A stretch of 64,000 nucleotides of DNA, from the NCBI GenBank assembly GCA_963786155.1, contig CAWAXW010000006.1, forward strand, positions 2,480,001 to 2,544,000, in the 5' to 3' direction. The translations under genes and the position numbers were made by a program. Shown here one piece after another: positions 17,564 to 27,700 of the stretch. Under the pieces are notes generated by a model. The model saw only the letters and a program-made list of their open reading frames with translations. It ran no database searches and was not told the origin of the DNA. Source of the DNA: CAWAXW01 sp963786155. GTDB lineage: Bacteria; Actinomycetota; CADDZG01; WHSQ01. Positions within the stretch are counted from its first letter, which is position 1. Each line of letters opens with the position of its first letter.

Positions 17564-19108
17564 CTAGATCTCGAGGCGCGGGAACAGTGGAGCTCCGACG
17601 GTGACCCGAGCTCCGGCCTCCAGCACTCCCCATCCGCCGTCCTCGGCCAGAGAGCGGCCTTCCAAACCAGCGTCGATCCCCAAGCGAGCCCACATCTCCT
17701 TGGCCGAGCCGGGGATGATCGGCGACGTGATGAGCGCGATGAGTCGCAGGGCTTCGGCCAGGTTGTAGAGCACGACCTCCAGCCGGCGCTTGTTGCCCTC
17801 GTCCTTGGCGAGCTTCCACGGAGCCACCTCTTCGACGTAGGCATTGGAGCGGCGCACGAAACCCCATGCTCCCTCGAGGGCCTCGCGCAGTGCATAGGTC
17901 TCCATCGCATCGGTCATCTTGCGCTCGGCCTCGTGGAACGACTCCCGCAACGAGCGATCGACGTCCTGGATCTCCGCCTCGGTCGGCGGCTCGGGAATGA
18001 CACCGTCCAGGTAGCGCGTGATCATGCTCAGCACGCGCGACGCGAGGTTTCCGAGGTCGTTAGCCAGATCGGCGTTGTAGCGCGCGACCATGCTCTCCCA
18101 TGAGAACTCTCCGTCGAGGCCGAAGCTGAGCTCGCGCATGAAGTAGTAGCGATAGCCGTCGGTTCCGAAGGTGGCGGTCAGGTCCTTCGGCGAGATCCCC
18201 GTCGCGCGCGACTTCGACATCTTCTCGCCGCCCACCGTGAGGAAGCCATGCGCATAGACCGTCTTCGGAACTGGGAGTTCGAGCGCCATGAGCATCGCCG
18301 GCCAGATCACGGAATGGAACCAGAGGATGTCCTTGCCCACTAGGTGCACGTCGGCGGGCCAGATCTCCTTAAACCTGGACTCGTCGCTTCCGTATCCGAT
18401 GGCGGTGATGTAGTTGAGGAGCGCGTCGATCCACACATAGATGACGTGCTTGGAATCCCAGGGCACCGGCACGCCCCACTCGAAGCTCACCCGCGACATC
18501 GACAGATCGTCCAGTCCCTGACGGAGCTTGCCGAGGATCTCGTTACGCCGTGACTCGGGCATGATCGCTCCGTCCACGTTCTCGTACCGTTCGATCAGTG
18601 CCTCGCGGTACTTGGAGAGCCGGAAGAAGTAGTTGTCCTCCTTGACCACCTCGGGCGCGGTCCCGTGCAGGGGGCACAGCCCATCGACGATCTGATCCGG
18701 CTGCTTGAACTCCTCGCATCCCACGCAGTAGAGGGCCTCGTAGGTATCGAGGTAGATCTCGCCCCGATCGTGGAGGTCCTGGGCGAAGGCGGCGACGGCC
18801 TTCTCGTGGCGCTCCTCGGTCGTGCGGATGAAGTCGTCGTTGCTGATATCCAGCATCTTCCACACCTCGGTGAACGCCGGGATCATCGAGTCCGCGTACT
18901 CCTTGGGCTTCATCCCCGCGGCCTCGGCGGAGCGCTCGGCCTTCTGCCCGTGCTCGTCCGTGCCGGTGAGGAAATGGACCCGCCGGCCCTGGAGCCTGCG
19001 GAAGCGACAGATGAAGTCGGCGGCCACCTGCGTGTACCCGGTGCCGATATGAGGGGCGGCATTGATGTAATAGATGGGGGTCGTGAGGTAGAACGTGTGT
19101 TCGCTCAT
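17564..19108 (-). CDS. metG: methionyl-tRNA synthetase
   Basis: Class I aminoacyl-tRNA synthetase. 514 aa from the ATG at 19108; an in-frame start further upstream would extend into the abrB promoter region. TPIYYINAAPHIGTGY carries the HIGH-like motif and GGEKMSKS the KMSKS loop. The insert has YCVGCEEF and LCPLHG, which could hold one zinc ion through three Cys and a His. There is no C-terminal tRNA-binding (EMAP-like) domain, so it is the short form usual in this phylum. Confidence 0.96.
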   Translation of the reverse strand: MSEHTFYLTTPIYYINAAPHIGTGYTQVAADFICRFRRLQGRRVHFLTGTDEHGQKAERSAEAAGMKPKEYADSMIPAFTEVWKMLDISNDDFIRTTEERHEKAVAAFAQDLHDRGEIYLDTYEALYCVGCEEFKQPDQIVDGLCPLHGTAPEVVKEDNYFFRLSKYREALIERYENVDGAIMPESRRNEILGKLRQGLDDLSMSRVSFEWGVPVPWDSKHVIYVWIDALLNYITAIGYGSDESRFKEIWPADVHLVGKDILWFHSVIWPAMLMALELPVPKTVYAHGFLTVGGEKMSKSRATGISPKDLTATFGTDGYRYYFMRELSFGLDGEFSWESMVARYNADLANDLGNLASRVLSMITRYLDGVIPEPPTEAEIQDVDRSLRESFHEAERKMTDAMETYALREALEGAWGFVRRSNAYVEEVAPWKLAKDEGNKRRLEVVLYNLAEALRLIALITSPIIPGSAKEMWARLGIDAGLEGRSLAEDGGWGVLEAGARVTVGAPLFPRLEI

Positions 19109-19169
19109 GTCCGCCTTCCCGGGGGTCGCAGCCCCGCCCATAGGCCCGGTTCCTCCGGAAAAAGGGTGA

Positions 19170-19198
19170 TTGACTGCGGCCAACTAAGCGGATAGATT
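19170..19198 (+). promoter_or_regulatory. housekeeping-sigma promoter of abrB
   Basis: TTGACT (19170-19175) and TAGATT (19193-19198) are separated by exactly 17 bp, matching a SigA/sigma-70 promoter. Transcription would start near 19205, about 25 nt before the abrB ATG. The region is divergent to metG. Confidence 0.6.
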
Positions 19199-19229
19199 TA
19201 CAGAACTTACCAGTTTCAGAGGGAGCAAA

Positions 19230-19523
19230 ATGAAGTCTACCGGCGTGGTACGGAAGATCGACGAGCTGGGTCGGATCGTGCTCCCTTCGGAGCTCCGCAG
19301 GGTCTTCGGGATCCGTGAAGGCGACGAGCTAGAGATCAGCGTGGACGGCGATCGGGTCATCCTTCAGAAGCGCCAGGACGTATGCGTCTTCTGTTCCGCC
19401 GAGAACCCCAACGTCGAGTACAAGGGCCGGAAGGTCTGCGACAACTGCGCCGGCGAGCTCGGACAAACCTCGGACGTACGCCTGGAGGTCAGGCTGCCCG
19501 AGGACGTCCCGGCCAAGGGCTAG
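19230..19523 (+). CDS. AbrB/SpoVT family transcriptional regulator with a CxxC pair
   Basis: 97 aa. Residues 1-50 form the swapped-hairpin DNA-binding domain (STGVVRKIDELGRIVLPSELRR, GDELEISVDGDRVILQK). A second part carries CVFC and CDNC, spaced like a small zinc ribbon. A GAGGGAG ribosome-binding site precedes the ATG. The protein is probably a dimeric or tetrameric regulator and may act on its own promoter; targets are unknown. Its TAG interleaves with the rsmI stop, so the genes converge with no spacer. abrB divergent from metG is a frequent arrangement in Gram-positive bacteria. Confidence 0.9.
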   Translation: MKSTGVVRKIDELGRIVLPSELRRVFGIREGDELEISVDGDRVILQKRQDVCVFCSAENPNVEYKGRKVCDNCAGELGQTSDVRLEVRLPEDVPAKG

Positions 19524-20362
19524 TCCCCCTCGTTCGTTTCCAGCAACGCATCGAACACCTTTCGGCGCGCCACGCCCGCTTCTCTGGCCGTTTCGCTGAG
19601 AGCTTCCTTGCGCTCGATGCCGGACGACATCAGCGCCCGCGCCCGGGCGGCTAGCTCGCCGGCATCCGGCTCCGGGCGGTGGTCGCCGACGGCCCCTGAG
19701 ACCACCAGCACGATCTCTCCCTTTGGAGGGTCCTCGCGAACGCCCGCCAGCAGCTCGTCGAGGGGGCCGCGCCGCACCTCCTCGAACATCTTGGTCAACT
19801 CCCGCACGAGGGCCGCGTTGCGGGGGCCGAACACCTCGACCAAGTCGGCGAGTGCCTCTTCCACTCGGTGCGGCGACTCGTAGAAGACCAGGGTCCGCGG
19901 CTCATCCCGCAGAGCCTCCAGATGTCTCTTGCGTTCGCCGCCCCGACGCGGAAGGAAGCCTTCGAACACGAATCGTCCGGGCGGAAGTCCCGACACCACG
20001 AGTGCGGACAGGGCTGCGTTGGGACCGGGCACGATCGAGACATCGATCCCTTCGGCGGCACATGCTCGAACCAGCCTGTAGCCGGGATCCGATAGCCCCG
20101 GGGTACCCGCGTCGGACGCGAGGGCGATCGTGTCTCCTCGGCGCAGGCGCGCCAGCAGATCCTCTGTCTTCCTGCGCTCGGTCGCGTCGTTGAACACGAT
20201 CAGGTCGCGGGCTACGACCCCGAAGTGCGTCAGCAACTTGCGCGTGCGTCTCGTGTCCTCGCACGCGATCGCGTCGGCCTCGCCGAGGATCCTCACAGCT
20301 CGCTGCGACATGTCTTCGAGGTTGCCGATGGGCGTCGCCACCAGAACGAGACGGCCGCTCAC
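19520..20362 (-). CDS. rsmI: 16S rRNA (cytidine1402-2'-O)-methyltransferase
   Basis: Tetrapyrrole-methylase-fold enzyme that 2'-O-methylates C1402 of 16S rRNA. VATPIGNLEDMSQRAVRIL, ACEDTRRT, SDAGTPGLSDPG and GPNAALSALVVSGLP are all visible. 280 aa from the GTG at 20362, which gives the canonical SGRLVLVATPIGN start. An ATG at 20413 would leave only 16 bp to the divergent mannosyltransferase start and add an unconserved leader. Confidence 0.94.
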   Translation of the reverse strand: MSGRLVLVATPIGNLEDMSQRAVRILGEADAIACEDTRRTRKLLTHFGVVARDLIVFNDATERRKTEDLLARLRRGDTIALASDAGTPGLSDPGYRLVRACAAEGIDVSIVPGPNAALSALVVSGLPPGRFVFEGFLPRRGGERKRHLEALRDEPRTLVFYESPHRVEEALADLVEVFGPRNAALVRELTKMFEEVRRGPLDELLAGVREDPPKGEIVLVVSGAVGDHRPEPDAGELAARARALMSSGIERKEALSETAREAGVARRKVFDALLETNEGD

Positions 20363-20428
20363 GAGGGCCACCACGGTTGTAAGGGCACGGCCGGAGATTA
20401 AGCGGTTCGCCACTTATGCTCCCCCCTC

Positions 20429-22036
20429 GTGAGCGACAAGGAGCACGAGGAGGTCGAGGCTCCAACGGGGTCCATGGCGTCGCGCCTGCAGGCGGCCGCC
20501 TGGACCCGGGCCGACACGATCGCCCTAATCGCGATCACGCTCGTTGGGGGGTTGCTCCGCCTCATCCGGTTGGCGGACCCCGACGACCTCATCTTCGACG
20601 AGACCTACTACGCCAAGGATTCCTGTTTCTATCTCTACGGGCAATCCGGTGCCGATCTCTGCGAAACCGATTACGAGATCACTTACGTCCATCCGCCGCT
20701 GGCCAAATGGGTGATCGCGATCGGCATCAGGCTCTTCGGCTTCGATTCGTTCGGGTGGCGCTTCCTGCCCTTCATCGCCGGCACGATCACCGTCGCGCTC
20801 GTCTACCTATTGGCTCGCAAGATCTTCCGTTCCACGGTCGCCGCCTGCATCGCCTCGGGCCTGTTGGCATTCGATTTCATGCATTTCGTCCAATCCCGCA
20901 CGTCGATGCTCGACATCTTCGTTCCGCTGTTCGGAGTGGCGGCCGTTCTGTTCGTGGTCTACGACCGCGACCGGATGATCCGCCACGCCGAGGAGGCGGG
21001 AGCGGAGGAGGAAGAGGGAGAAGAGGAGCAAGAGGAGGAGCCACACGGCCTGCTCGACAGGCCTTGGCGGATCGCGGCCGGAGCGGCCGCGGGGGCCGCG
21101 GTCGCCTCCAAGTGGTCCGGGATCCTTGTCCTGTTCATGGTCGTTGCGCTGACCATCACGTGGGAGATCGTGTCGAGAAGGCGCGACGGCCCGGGCAGGG
21201 CGTTCGTCCGCTTCCTGCGGGAGGAAGCGGTCACGATCCTCGTGTGGATGGCCGCTCTACCGATGGTCATCTACGTCGCGATGTACGTCGGCCGCGTCGA
21301 CGGGGAGCTTCTGGCGCTCCCATGGTCGGACGGGTCCTGGTTCCGCGCGGTGTGGAACCAACAGTTCGAGATGCTGCACTTCCACGCGCGCCTGAGCTCG
21401 CACCACACCTACGAATCGCCACCATGGTCGTGGATCCTCGTAAAAAGACCCGTCTCGTTCGCCTACTGCGGGGACGTGAACTGCGACCCGCCCATCGCCG
21501 CTAACAACGTCAAGGAGATCTTCACTACCGGCAACCCCTTCGTGTGGTGGTCATCGATCCTGGCGTTCGGCTACATGGGTTATCGCTGGTTCGTCGACCG
21601 GGATTGGCGAGGCCCCGAAGGCGTGATCCTCGCCGGCATCCTGTTCACGTATGGGACATGGCTGGCGCTGGGCGTGTTCTCGGCGCGGGCCGCGGTGTTC
21701 ATCTTCTACCTGCTCCCGGCCGTGCCGTTCATCTGCCTGGCGATCGCATACATAGCAACGAAGATCGGCGAATCGTGGGAAGCACGGGCCGCGATCGGGT
21801 TGTTCATCGTCGGAACCCTTGGAACCTTCGTCTTCTATTACCCGCTGCTGGCCAACGTCGCGATCCCACAGCCCTCCTGGCAATCGCGCATCTGGATCTT
21901 CGACAACTGCGACAAGCCACCCGTTGAACAAGTGACGTCGCTTTCCACGCTCACGACGAACGGCGAAGAGGTCGTGTCTACGAACATCACGTCAACGGAT
22001 GAGAGCATCCCGCCCTCGGGCTGGTGCTGGATCTAG
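20429..22036 (+). CDS. dolichyl-phosphate-mannose-protein mannosyltransferase (PMT, GT39)
   Basis: Integral membrane O-mannosyltransferase that would move mannose from polyprenyl-phosphate-mannose to secreted proteins. 535 aa with about ten hydrophobic segments. The first extracytoplasmic loop has the acidic DE pair in FDETYYAKD, followed by VHPPLAKW, both typical of PMT. The C-terminus lacks a MIR domain, as in actinobacterial Pmt. Residues of about 186-208 form an unusual glutamate-rich stretch (EEAGAEEEEGEEEQEEE) in a loop between membrane helices. The start is a GTG at 20429, divergent from rsmI. The many exported proteins in this window are plausible substrates, but that is inference. 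Confidence 0.93.
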   Translation: MSDKEHEEVEAPTGSMASRLQAAAWTRADTIALIAITLVGGLLRLIRLADPDDLIFDETYYAKDSCFYLYGQSGADLCETDYEITYVHPPLAKWVIAIGIRLFGFDSFGWRFLPFIAGTITVALVYLLARKIFRSTVAACIASGLLAFDFMHFVQSRTSMLDIFVPLFGVAAVLFVVYDRDRMIRHAEEAGAEEEEGEEEQEEEPHGLLDRPWRIAAGAAAGAAVASKWSGILVLFMVVALTITWEIVSRRRDGPGRAFVRFLREEAVTILVWMAALPMVIYVAMYVGRVDGELLALPWSDGSWFRAVWNQQFEMLHFHARLSSHHTYESPPWSWILVKRPVSFAYCGDVNCDPPIAANNVKEIFTTGNPFVWWSSILAFGYMGYRWFVDRDWRGPEGVILAGILFTYGTWLALGVFSARAAVFIFYLLPAVPFICLAIAYIATKIGESWEARAAIGLFIVGTLGTFVFYYPLLANVAIPQPSWQSRIWIFDNCDKPPVEQVTSLSTLTTNGEEVVSTNITSTDESIPPSGWCWI

Positions 22037-22055
22037 GGGCCCTGGGCTCCCCTAG
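22033..22055. terminator. palindrome containing both convergent stop codons
   Basis: CTAGGGG (22033-22039) and CCCCTAG (22049-22055) are perfect inverted repeats around a 9-nt loop. The mannosyltransferase TAG (22034-22036) lies in one arm and the FKBP TAG (complement of 22052-22054) in the other. It could act as a bidirectional terminator, though there is no T-tract. Confidence 0.45.
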
Positions 22056-22576
22056 GGAGTCGCCGCGTTATCCACTACCTCGACGAGCTCAAGCTCGAAT
22101 ATCAAAGTTGAGTTGGGCGGGATAAGGGGAGGGTCGCCCGGGTTCTGACCGGGCACTCCGGCTTCTCCGTAAGCGAGCTCGGGGGGGATCGTGATCTTGC
22201 GCTTGCCTCCGACCTTCATCCCGATGAGCCCCTCCTCGAAGCCGGGGACGACCATCCCCGCGCCGAGGTCGACGGGCAAGGGATTACGGCCCGCGGAGGA
22301 GTCGAACTCGGTGCCGTCCTCGAGCGAGCCGGTGTAGTGGACGAGGATGCTCACGCCCGTGACCGCTTCGGCCCCGTCGCCGCACTCGATCTCTTCGATG
22401 ATCACTCCGGTAGAAGTCTCCTCGGGCTCCGTGGGACATCCCGAACCGGCATCGGCTCCTTCGTCTTCCTCCTCTGTGGAGGCGGTGTCCGAGTCCTCTG
22501 TTTCGGAGCCTTCGTCGTCTCCGCACGCGGCAACCATCGCGGCCACGAGTAGCAAGATGACGAGCAATCTCTTCAC
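22052..22576 (-). CDS. FKBP-type peptidyl-prolyl isomerase lipoprotein
   Basis: 174 aa. The signal peptide KRLLVILLLVAAMVAAC ends in a lipobox with Cys about residue 18. A low-complexity acidic linker (Glu/Asp/Ser/Thr, about 20-45) follows, then one FKBP domain with VHYTGSLEDGTEFDSS, VPGFEEGLIGMKVGGKRKI and IPPELAYGEAG. It is a likely envelope foldase tethered to the membrane. The GTG at 22576 overlaps the TGA of the MOSC gene (GTGA); longer readings run into that gene. Confidence 0.92.
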   Translation of the reverse strand: MKRLLVILLLVAAMVAACGDDEGSETEDSDTASTEEEDEGADAGSGCPTEPEETSTGVIIEEIECGDGAEAVTGVSILVHYTGSLEDGTEFDSSAGRNPLPVDLGAGMVVPGFEEGLIGMKVGGKRKITIPPELAYGEAGVPGQNPGDPPLIPPNSTLIFELELVEVVDNAATP

Positions 22577-23064
22577 TTTTCCTCCTCCGCCGAGCGAACT
22601 GCGTCGCCTACCTTGATCACTCCTTCGTTCAGGATCTGGGCGCGGAGCCCGCCGCGGTGTACCAGACCCGGCTTGATCGGTTTGCCCGTCAAGCGTTCGA
22701 GATGCCCGCACGGTTCGGCCAGCTTCACACCCTTCACCTTGATCCCACCGATCGCGAACTCGACGCCGACAAGGTGGCTGAGCGGCACTCCTTTAGTGGT
22801 GATGTTCCGCCGAGTCTGACCGGGCTCGATCTCGATCTCGTAATCGCGCTCGAGCGCCGCGATCGACTCGCTCTCCACCAATGTCAGTTCGCGGCCGGGA
22901 TCGGCCTTCTTGGAGAACGTCCCTTCGCCGACGAAATACCGATCGCCTTCGAGTCCCCGCCCCGGGACGGCGTGGACCTCATCGACGGGGAGCATCTCGT
23001 CCCCCGCCTCAGGAGCGATGTAGATGCCGATGACCTCACCTTCGAACATGCGAGGCAGTATCAC
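22573..23064 (-). CDS. MOSC domain protein
   Basis: 163 aa single MOSC domain, the molybdenum-cofactor sulfurase C-terminal fold. GLEGDRYF, TLVESESI, RRNITTKGVPLSHLVG and the key cysteine in LAEPCGHLERL are present; that Cys is proposed to carry sulfur or bind cofactor in family members. The GTG at 23064 has a GGGAG ribosome-binding site 6 nt upstream and overlaps the preceding stop; the ATG at 23049 has none. The real substrate is unknown. MoaC and Glp/MoeA genes occur 28 kb away. Confidence 0.88.
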   Translation of the reverse strand: MILPRMFEGEVIGIYIAPEAGDEMLPVDEVHAVPGRGLEGDRYFVGEGTFSKKADPGRELTLVESESIAALERDYEIEIEPGQTRRNITTKGVPLSHLVGVEFAIGGIKVKGVKLAEPCGHLERLTGKPIKPGLVHRGGLRAQILNEGVIKVGDAVRSAEEEK

Positions 23065-23816
23065 TCACAACTCCCGAACGGCGAACCCACGAACTCGGGG
23101 ACCTGCCCGAGTTCGACGGCCGGGACACGGTCACGAGACACCCCATCGGGCGACATCGCGGGGCCGGTGAGCTCGTAGAAGCGCCGGACGACCCGGTAGA
23201 CCTCCGGGTCATGGGCGGGAATCGCCTGCGAGACGACGATGCGCCCGGGCTCGACACAATCGACGGCCTCGACGTGCCCGACACTGCCACCAGAGGGGAA
23301 AAGGCCGTCGGCCTCTCCCGTCCAACGTTCGGGACCTTCTGGATGGGCGGTGATTCGAGCAGGCGGACCATCGGAGAACGTGAGGACCGAGACGAACTGT
23401 GTTGATGCGCCGGCGGCCTCGTTCACGACGATCTCGGCTCCCTCGGCCCCGTTGACCTCGGCCGCGAACGCAAGCGAGGGCTCGGACAACCCACCGGCCT
23501 GGTCCATGCCCCAAACGGGTACGGAAACTATTCCTTCGGAACCCCGAACGACGACGAAGGCTCTGCATCCCTGCTCGCCGGCGAGATCGAGGTGGAGCGA
23601 GGCCTCGTCAAGCTCGCCGTCACCGTCGAAATCCGCATCGAGGGTGCCACCCACCTGCTGGGCATCCGCCGCCGCGCTTTCGTTGGGGCAGGCCTGGGCC
23701 TCGATCGGACCTTCGACCGTTGGGGTAATGGTCGGCGCCGCCTCTTCAGTGGACGCGTCGCAGGCCGACGCGAGAGCAAGCAATCCAACGGCCCCCATGG
23801 TCAGAAGTCGCCTCAT
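23061..23816 (-). CDS. putative secreted lipoprotein, unknown function
   Basis: 251 aa. The N-terminus RRLLTMGAVGLLALASAC is a lipoprotein signal. The segment DADFDGDGELDEASL looks like a single calcium-binding EF-hand/dockerin-like or FG-GAP-type loop, and the following residues (AFVVVRGSEGIVSVPVWG) suggest a beta-rich fold. Four further cysteines may pair. No known family is recognised. The ATG at 23816 is divergent to the transglycosylase gene with only about 20-30 bp between starts, so promoters must overlap. Confidence 0.75.
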   Translation of the reverse strand: MRRLLTMGAVGLLALASACDASTEEAAPTITPTVEGPIEAQACPNESAAADAQQVGGTLDADFDGDGELDEASLHLDLAGEQGCRAFVVVRGSEGIVSVPVWGMDQAGGLSEPSLAFAAEVNGAEGAEIVVNEAAGASTQFVSVLTFSDGPPARITAHPEGPERWTGEADGLFPSGGSVGHVEAVDCVEPGRIVVSQAIPAHDPEVYRVVRRFYELTGPAMSPDGVSRDRVPAVELGQVPEFVGSPFGSCE

Positions 23817-23844
23817 GGAGCAAGTGTCGTGCAAGATGGCAGTC

Positions 23845-24777
23845 ATGCGACGGACTGTTGCGGTGGTGGCGCTCATTCTGTTGATCGCCGGCTGTTCCTC
23901 GGGACCCGGCACGTCGGCGACCCAGGCCGAAGCGACTCCCAGCCCGACCAAGCAACCCGAGCCCGAGCCGACCGAGACCTCCGGACCGCAGGATCCGGCC
24001 CCAAGGCCGAGGGCTCCGCTGCCGAAGCGACCGGCGGTGTTCGCCGACGAGCTCGAGAGGATCCGAGCCGAGCTCCTGCGTGACATCGCGGAGTGGCGCG
24101 AGCTGGGCGCACCGGCGAACAAGCGCGACGCCAGGCACGTCACTCTCGAGGCTCTGTACGAACAGCGGCTGATCCGGCACCTCGTGAAGAAGCCGAAACG
24201 AGCGGATCACATCCTCGGTCGTTTGGAAGGTCGCTTCGCTCGCCGCACCCGCGCCCTTGTCGACGCGGGCGCAGGCCTACGCGCGCTGGCGAGCCCGATC
24301 AAACCGCCGGTGCGCATGAAGACCCATCGGCCGACCCCGACGAAGCCGCTGCTTCGCTTCTACGCCAAGGCCGAAAAGAAGTTCGGCATCCCGTGGGAGA
24401 ATCTCGCCGCGACGAATTTCGTCGAGACGAAGTTCGCGCGGCTCCTTGGGCCGAGCTCGGCGGGCGCTCTTGGTCCCATGCAGTTCATCCCTTCGACATG
24501 GGATCAGTACGGTCGTGGGGACATCATGGACCCACACGACTCGATCATGGCCGCGGGTCGTTACATGGAAGCCTCGGGGGGCCGGACAGACATCCGCCGC
24601 GCGCTCTATGCCTACAACCACAGCGACGCGTACGTGGACGCGGTCGTCACCTACGCGAAGGCGATCCGCAACAACGACGACAACTTCTACGCCTTCTACT
24701 ACTGGCAGGTCTTCGTGATCACGACCAAGGGCGACATGCAGATAACCGGCCCCGGCCGAGACCGAGACCGCCGCTAA
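23845..24777 (+). CDS. lytic transglycosylase lipoprotein (SLT domain)
   Basis: 310 aa. RRTVAVVALILLIAGC is a lipoprotein signal (an in-frame ATG at 23836 is an alternative start). A Pro/Glu-rich linker follows (about 25-65), then a helical region, then the transglycosylase domain from about residue 170. The catalytic Glu is in FVETKFARL, followed by SSAGALGPMQFIPSTW and the closing YAYNHSDAYVDAVV. It cleaves peptidoglycan between MurNAc and GlcNAc, so it probably acts in wall turnover. Its stop overlaps the convergent DUF11 gene by 4 bp. Confidence 0.9.
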   Translation: MRRTVAVVALILLIAGCSSGPGTSATQAEATPSPTKQPEPEPTETSGPQDPAPRPRAPLPKRPAVFADELERIRAELLRDIAEWRELGAPANKRDARHVTLEALYEQRLIRHLVKKPKRADHILGRLEGRFARRTRALVDAGAGLRALASPIKPPVRMKTHRPTPTKPLLRFYAKAEKKFGIPWENLAATNFVETKFARLLGPSSAGALGPMQFIPSTWDQYGRGDIMDPHDSIMAAGRYMEASGGRTDIRRALYAYNHSDAYVDAVVTYAKAIRNNDDNFYAFYYWQVFVITTKGDMQITGPGRDRDRR

Positions 24778-27700
24778 CAGCGCTGCTGCGTGTCGCGGCC
24801 TGGGCCGCCGCGGCAGGTGTCGCTCGACCGGCCTCCGTCGAGGGAATCGTCGCCGAGGCCTCCGTCGAGGAGGTCGGCGCCCTGTGCTCCGGACAGTGCG
24901 TCGGGGCCCGGGCCTCCCATGAGCGAATCGTCGCCGCGGCCCCCGAAGAGCGAGACGCCGCCGGCGTAGCTGGGGTCGGCGGAGCGGGTCGAGTCGAAGG
25001 TTTCGATCGAGTCGTTGCCGTCGCCGCCCCGGACGATCACCTTCAGTCCTCGTGCGGCGGCGGTCGCATCGACGTACACCCGATCATCACCGTCGCCCGA
25101 GAAGACGATGACCTTCACGCTGCCGGAGCCGGGGGCCGACGTGATGTTGATCAGGTCCGCTCCCGCCCCCGCACGGATCCTGACGACGCGGCCCTTGCCC
25201 TCGGGCACTTGTACGGCGAGATCGATCGTGTCAGCTCCCCCGCCCGCGTCGATCAGCATCCCGTGAGCCGAGCCGCTGCCGGTCGTGGCTTCGATCTTGT
25301 CGTCACCTGCGCCGGTTACGACAGGACAGAAATCGATCCTGATCTCGTCGGCTCCCGTGGTTCCACAAGCGGCCGCGTCGGGGTCGCACCCGGGGATCGA
25401 ATCGTCGTTCTTGACCTCGGGGGATGGCGGTGGCTCGGGCGGAGGCGGATCGTCCGGACAGTAGCCCCACGGACGCTCGCCCTTGATGTAGGTGCTCGCG
25501 TAGTCGTTCTCGTAATCGGCGTCGTAGCTCGCGGTCGAAACCCACGCGCTGTTCCAGATCTCCCACTCGGCGGTGCGCGTGACGGTGACCCTCACGGTGG
25601 CCGTCTGCGCCGGAGCGAGTGAGCCGAGCTCGCAATGAACCGCGCGCATCACGTAGTAGGGCCGCGATTCCGCCGGATAGACATGGTCGGACCCATCCTT
25701 GTCGTAGCTGCACATGTCCGAGTCATCGGCGGCCGTCACGCTTACGAGATCCACGCCGGCCGGGACGGGATCGTCGAGCGTCACCGCGGTCGCCGTCTGC
25801 GGCCCGTTGTTCCGAACCGTCAGCACGTAGTCGAACTCAGTCCCGACGTCGGGGTTGGGTGGAGCTTCTTTGGTCAGGGAGACGTCGGCGGGGTTGCTCT
25901 CATCCGGCCTGATCTCGAGCTCGGTGTAGTTGTTCTCGTAGTTCGGGTCGTAGTTGCGGCCGTATGCGTGGGCGCTGCCCCAGATCGCGCGTGCCTTTGC
26001 TCTCTCGACCGTGATCGTTACGAGGGCCTCTTCCGAACCACCGACTGCGCCGAGGTTGCAGTTGACGCCGCCCCATCCGTAATTCGGATAGGCATAGCCC
26101 GGCGCCTCGTCACGTTCCGGCGGAGCCGTACCGCTCGAGGAAGGCCCGGCCGATTCCATCATGGGCGGCGGACCCTTGACTGGATAGGCCTCGTAGGTGC
26201 AAGAGTCGGCGGGATCGGACGAGGTCGCCGACACGAACCTCAGCTCCGCCGTGAGCGGAACGCTCAACCACACGTCTTCAGTGCTTGCCGGTCCGTCGTT
26301 GCGCACACGAGCCCGCAACGCGAACGTTTCGCCGACGAGGGGAGTTCGGTCCGGCCCTTGGAGCCTCGTCGATATATCTGACGTCACCGAAGGATCGGCG
26401 GCGAGCTGCGCCTGCGCGTAATCGTTCTCTTGGTTCTCGTCGAAGTTGCCCTGCGCGGAGATGTACGCATAGTTGTAGATCTCCCACGGGCTCGTGCGTT
26501 CGACCGTCAAGCGGATGAGCGAGCTCTCGCCGGCCGTCAACGCTCCGATATCGCAGAGAACCTCACGGTATGTGTACGGCGGTGGGATCTCCCCGTCCGG
26601 CCCTGGCTCCGGGGCGAGAGGCTCGGGCTCAGGCTTGCCGGACTCGCTGAGTGCGCACTTGTCACTTCGGTCGCTCGAGGACACGGACACGAACTCGACA
26701 CCCTCGGGCAGGGGGTTGGTCACCGTCACCGAGCGCGCGGTCGAAGGTCCGAAGTTCGCAACCGTTAGCTCGAAGTCGAACACTTGTCCCATGGCGACGG
26801 ACTTGGGCGCCGTCATCGACAGACGCGACATCGACCGGGTTGGACCGATCGGGGCCGAGATGCTCTTCGGCGTAGTCGTTGTCGGGGTTGGGGTCGTAGT
26901 TCGAGACGGAGACGAACGCGCTGTTGTAGACGTCCCACGGCGTCTGTCGCTGCACGGTGATCACGACCCGGCCGGTCCCGCCGTCGGGAATGGTTGGGAA
27001 CGAGCAGACGACGGAGCGCGGCTCGTAATAAGGCCGGGGCCCCGAAGGTTCGCCTCCCTCGCTGTACTTGCAGACGGTGGAGCTGTCGCCGCCCACCACA
27101 GAAACGAACTCGACGCCCTCGGGCAGATAGTCCGTCACGACCACGTTCTCTGCCAGAGACGGCCCGCCGTTCGTCGCGGTGAGGACGTAGTCGAACGTTT
27201 CGCCGACCGCGACCCGCGCGGGGCGGTCTTGATCAAGGCGAGATCGGCCGGCTTGGTATCGTCGGGCCCCAGGACGAGCTCGGCGTAGTTGTTCTCGTAG
27301 AGCGAGTCCGGGTTCTGCGAATAGATGGAAGCGCTGCCGTACGACTCGCGCGCCTTCGTGCGCTCGAAGACCATGGAGATCGTCGTCGCGGAGCCAACCG
27401 GCATCGAACCGAGAGCGCATTCGATCTGTCCGGAGGCCTTGATCGGGGCCTCGTCGCGGCCTTCATCGGGCGGTTGGGTCCCCCCTGGCGACCCCGACGA
27501 ACCCGAACCATCTTGGGCATAGGGCCCGGGATAGGGATAGTCGTTCACGACGCACTTGTCGGTGGAGTCCGAGGAGGTCGCCGAGACGAACGTCAGCCCG
27601 TCGCCCTGATAGACCCCAAGGAGGCCACCTTCAGCCACATTGGGGCCGTTGTTGCCCACCGCGAAGGAGTACTCGACGCGTTCCCCCACGAGCGGGGTCC

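Noticed and set aside
24774..25400. RTX toxin
   Set aside because: Only the calcium-binding nonapeptide tail is present; no toxin domain or acyltransferase, and the protein has a Sec signal peptide.
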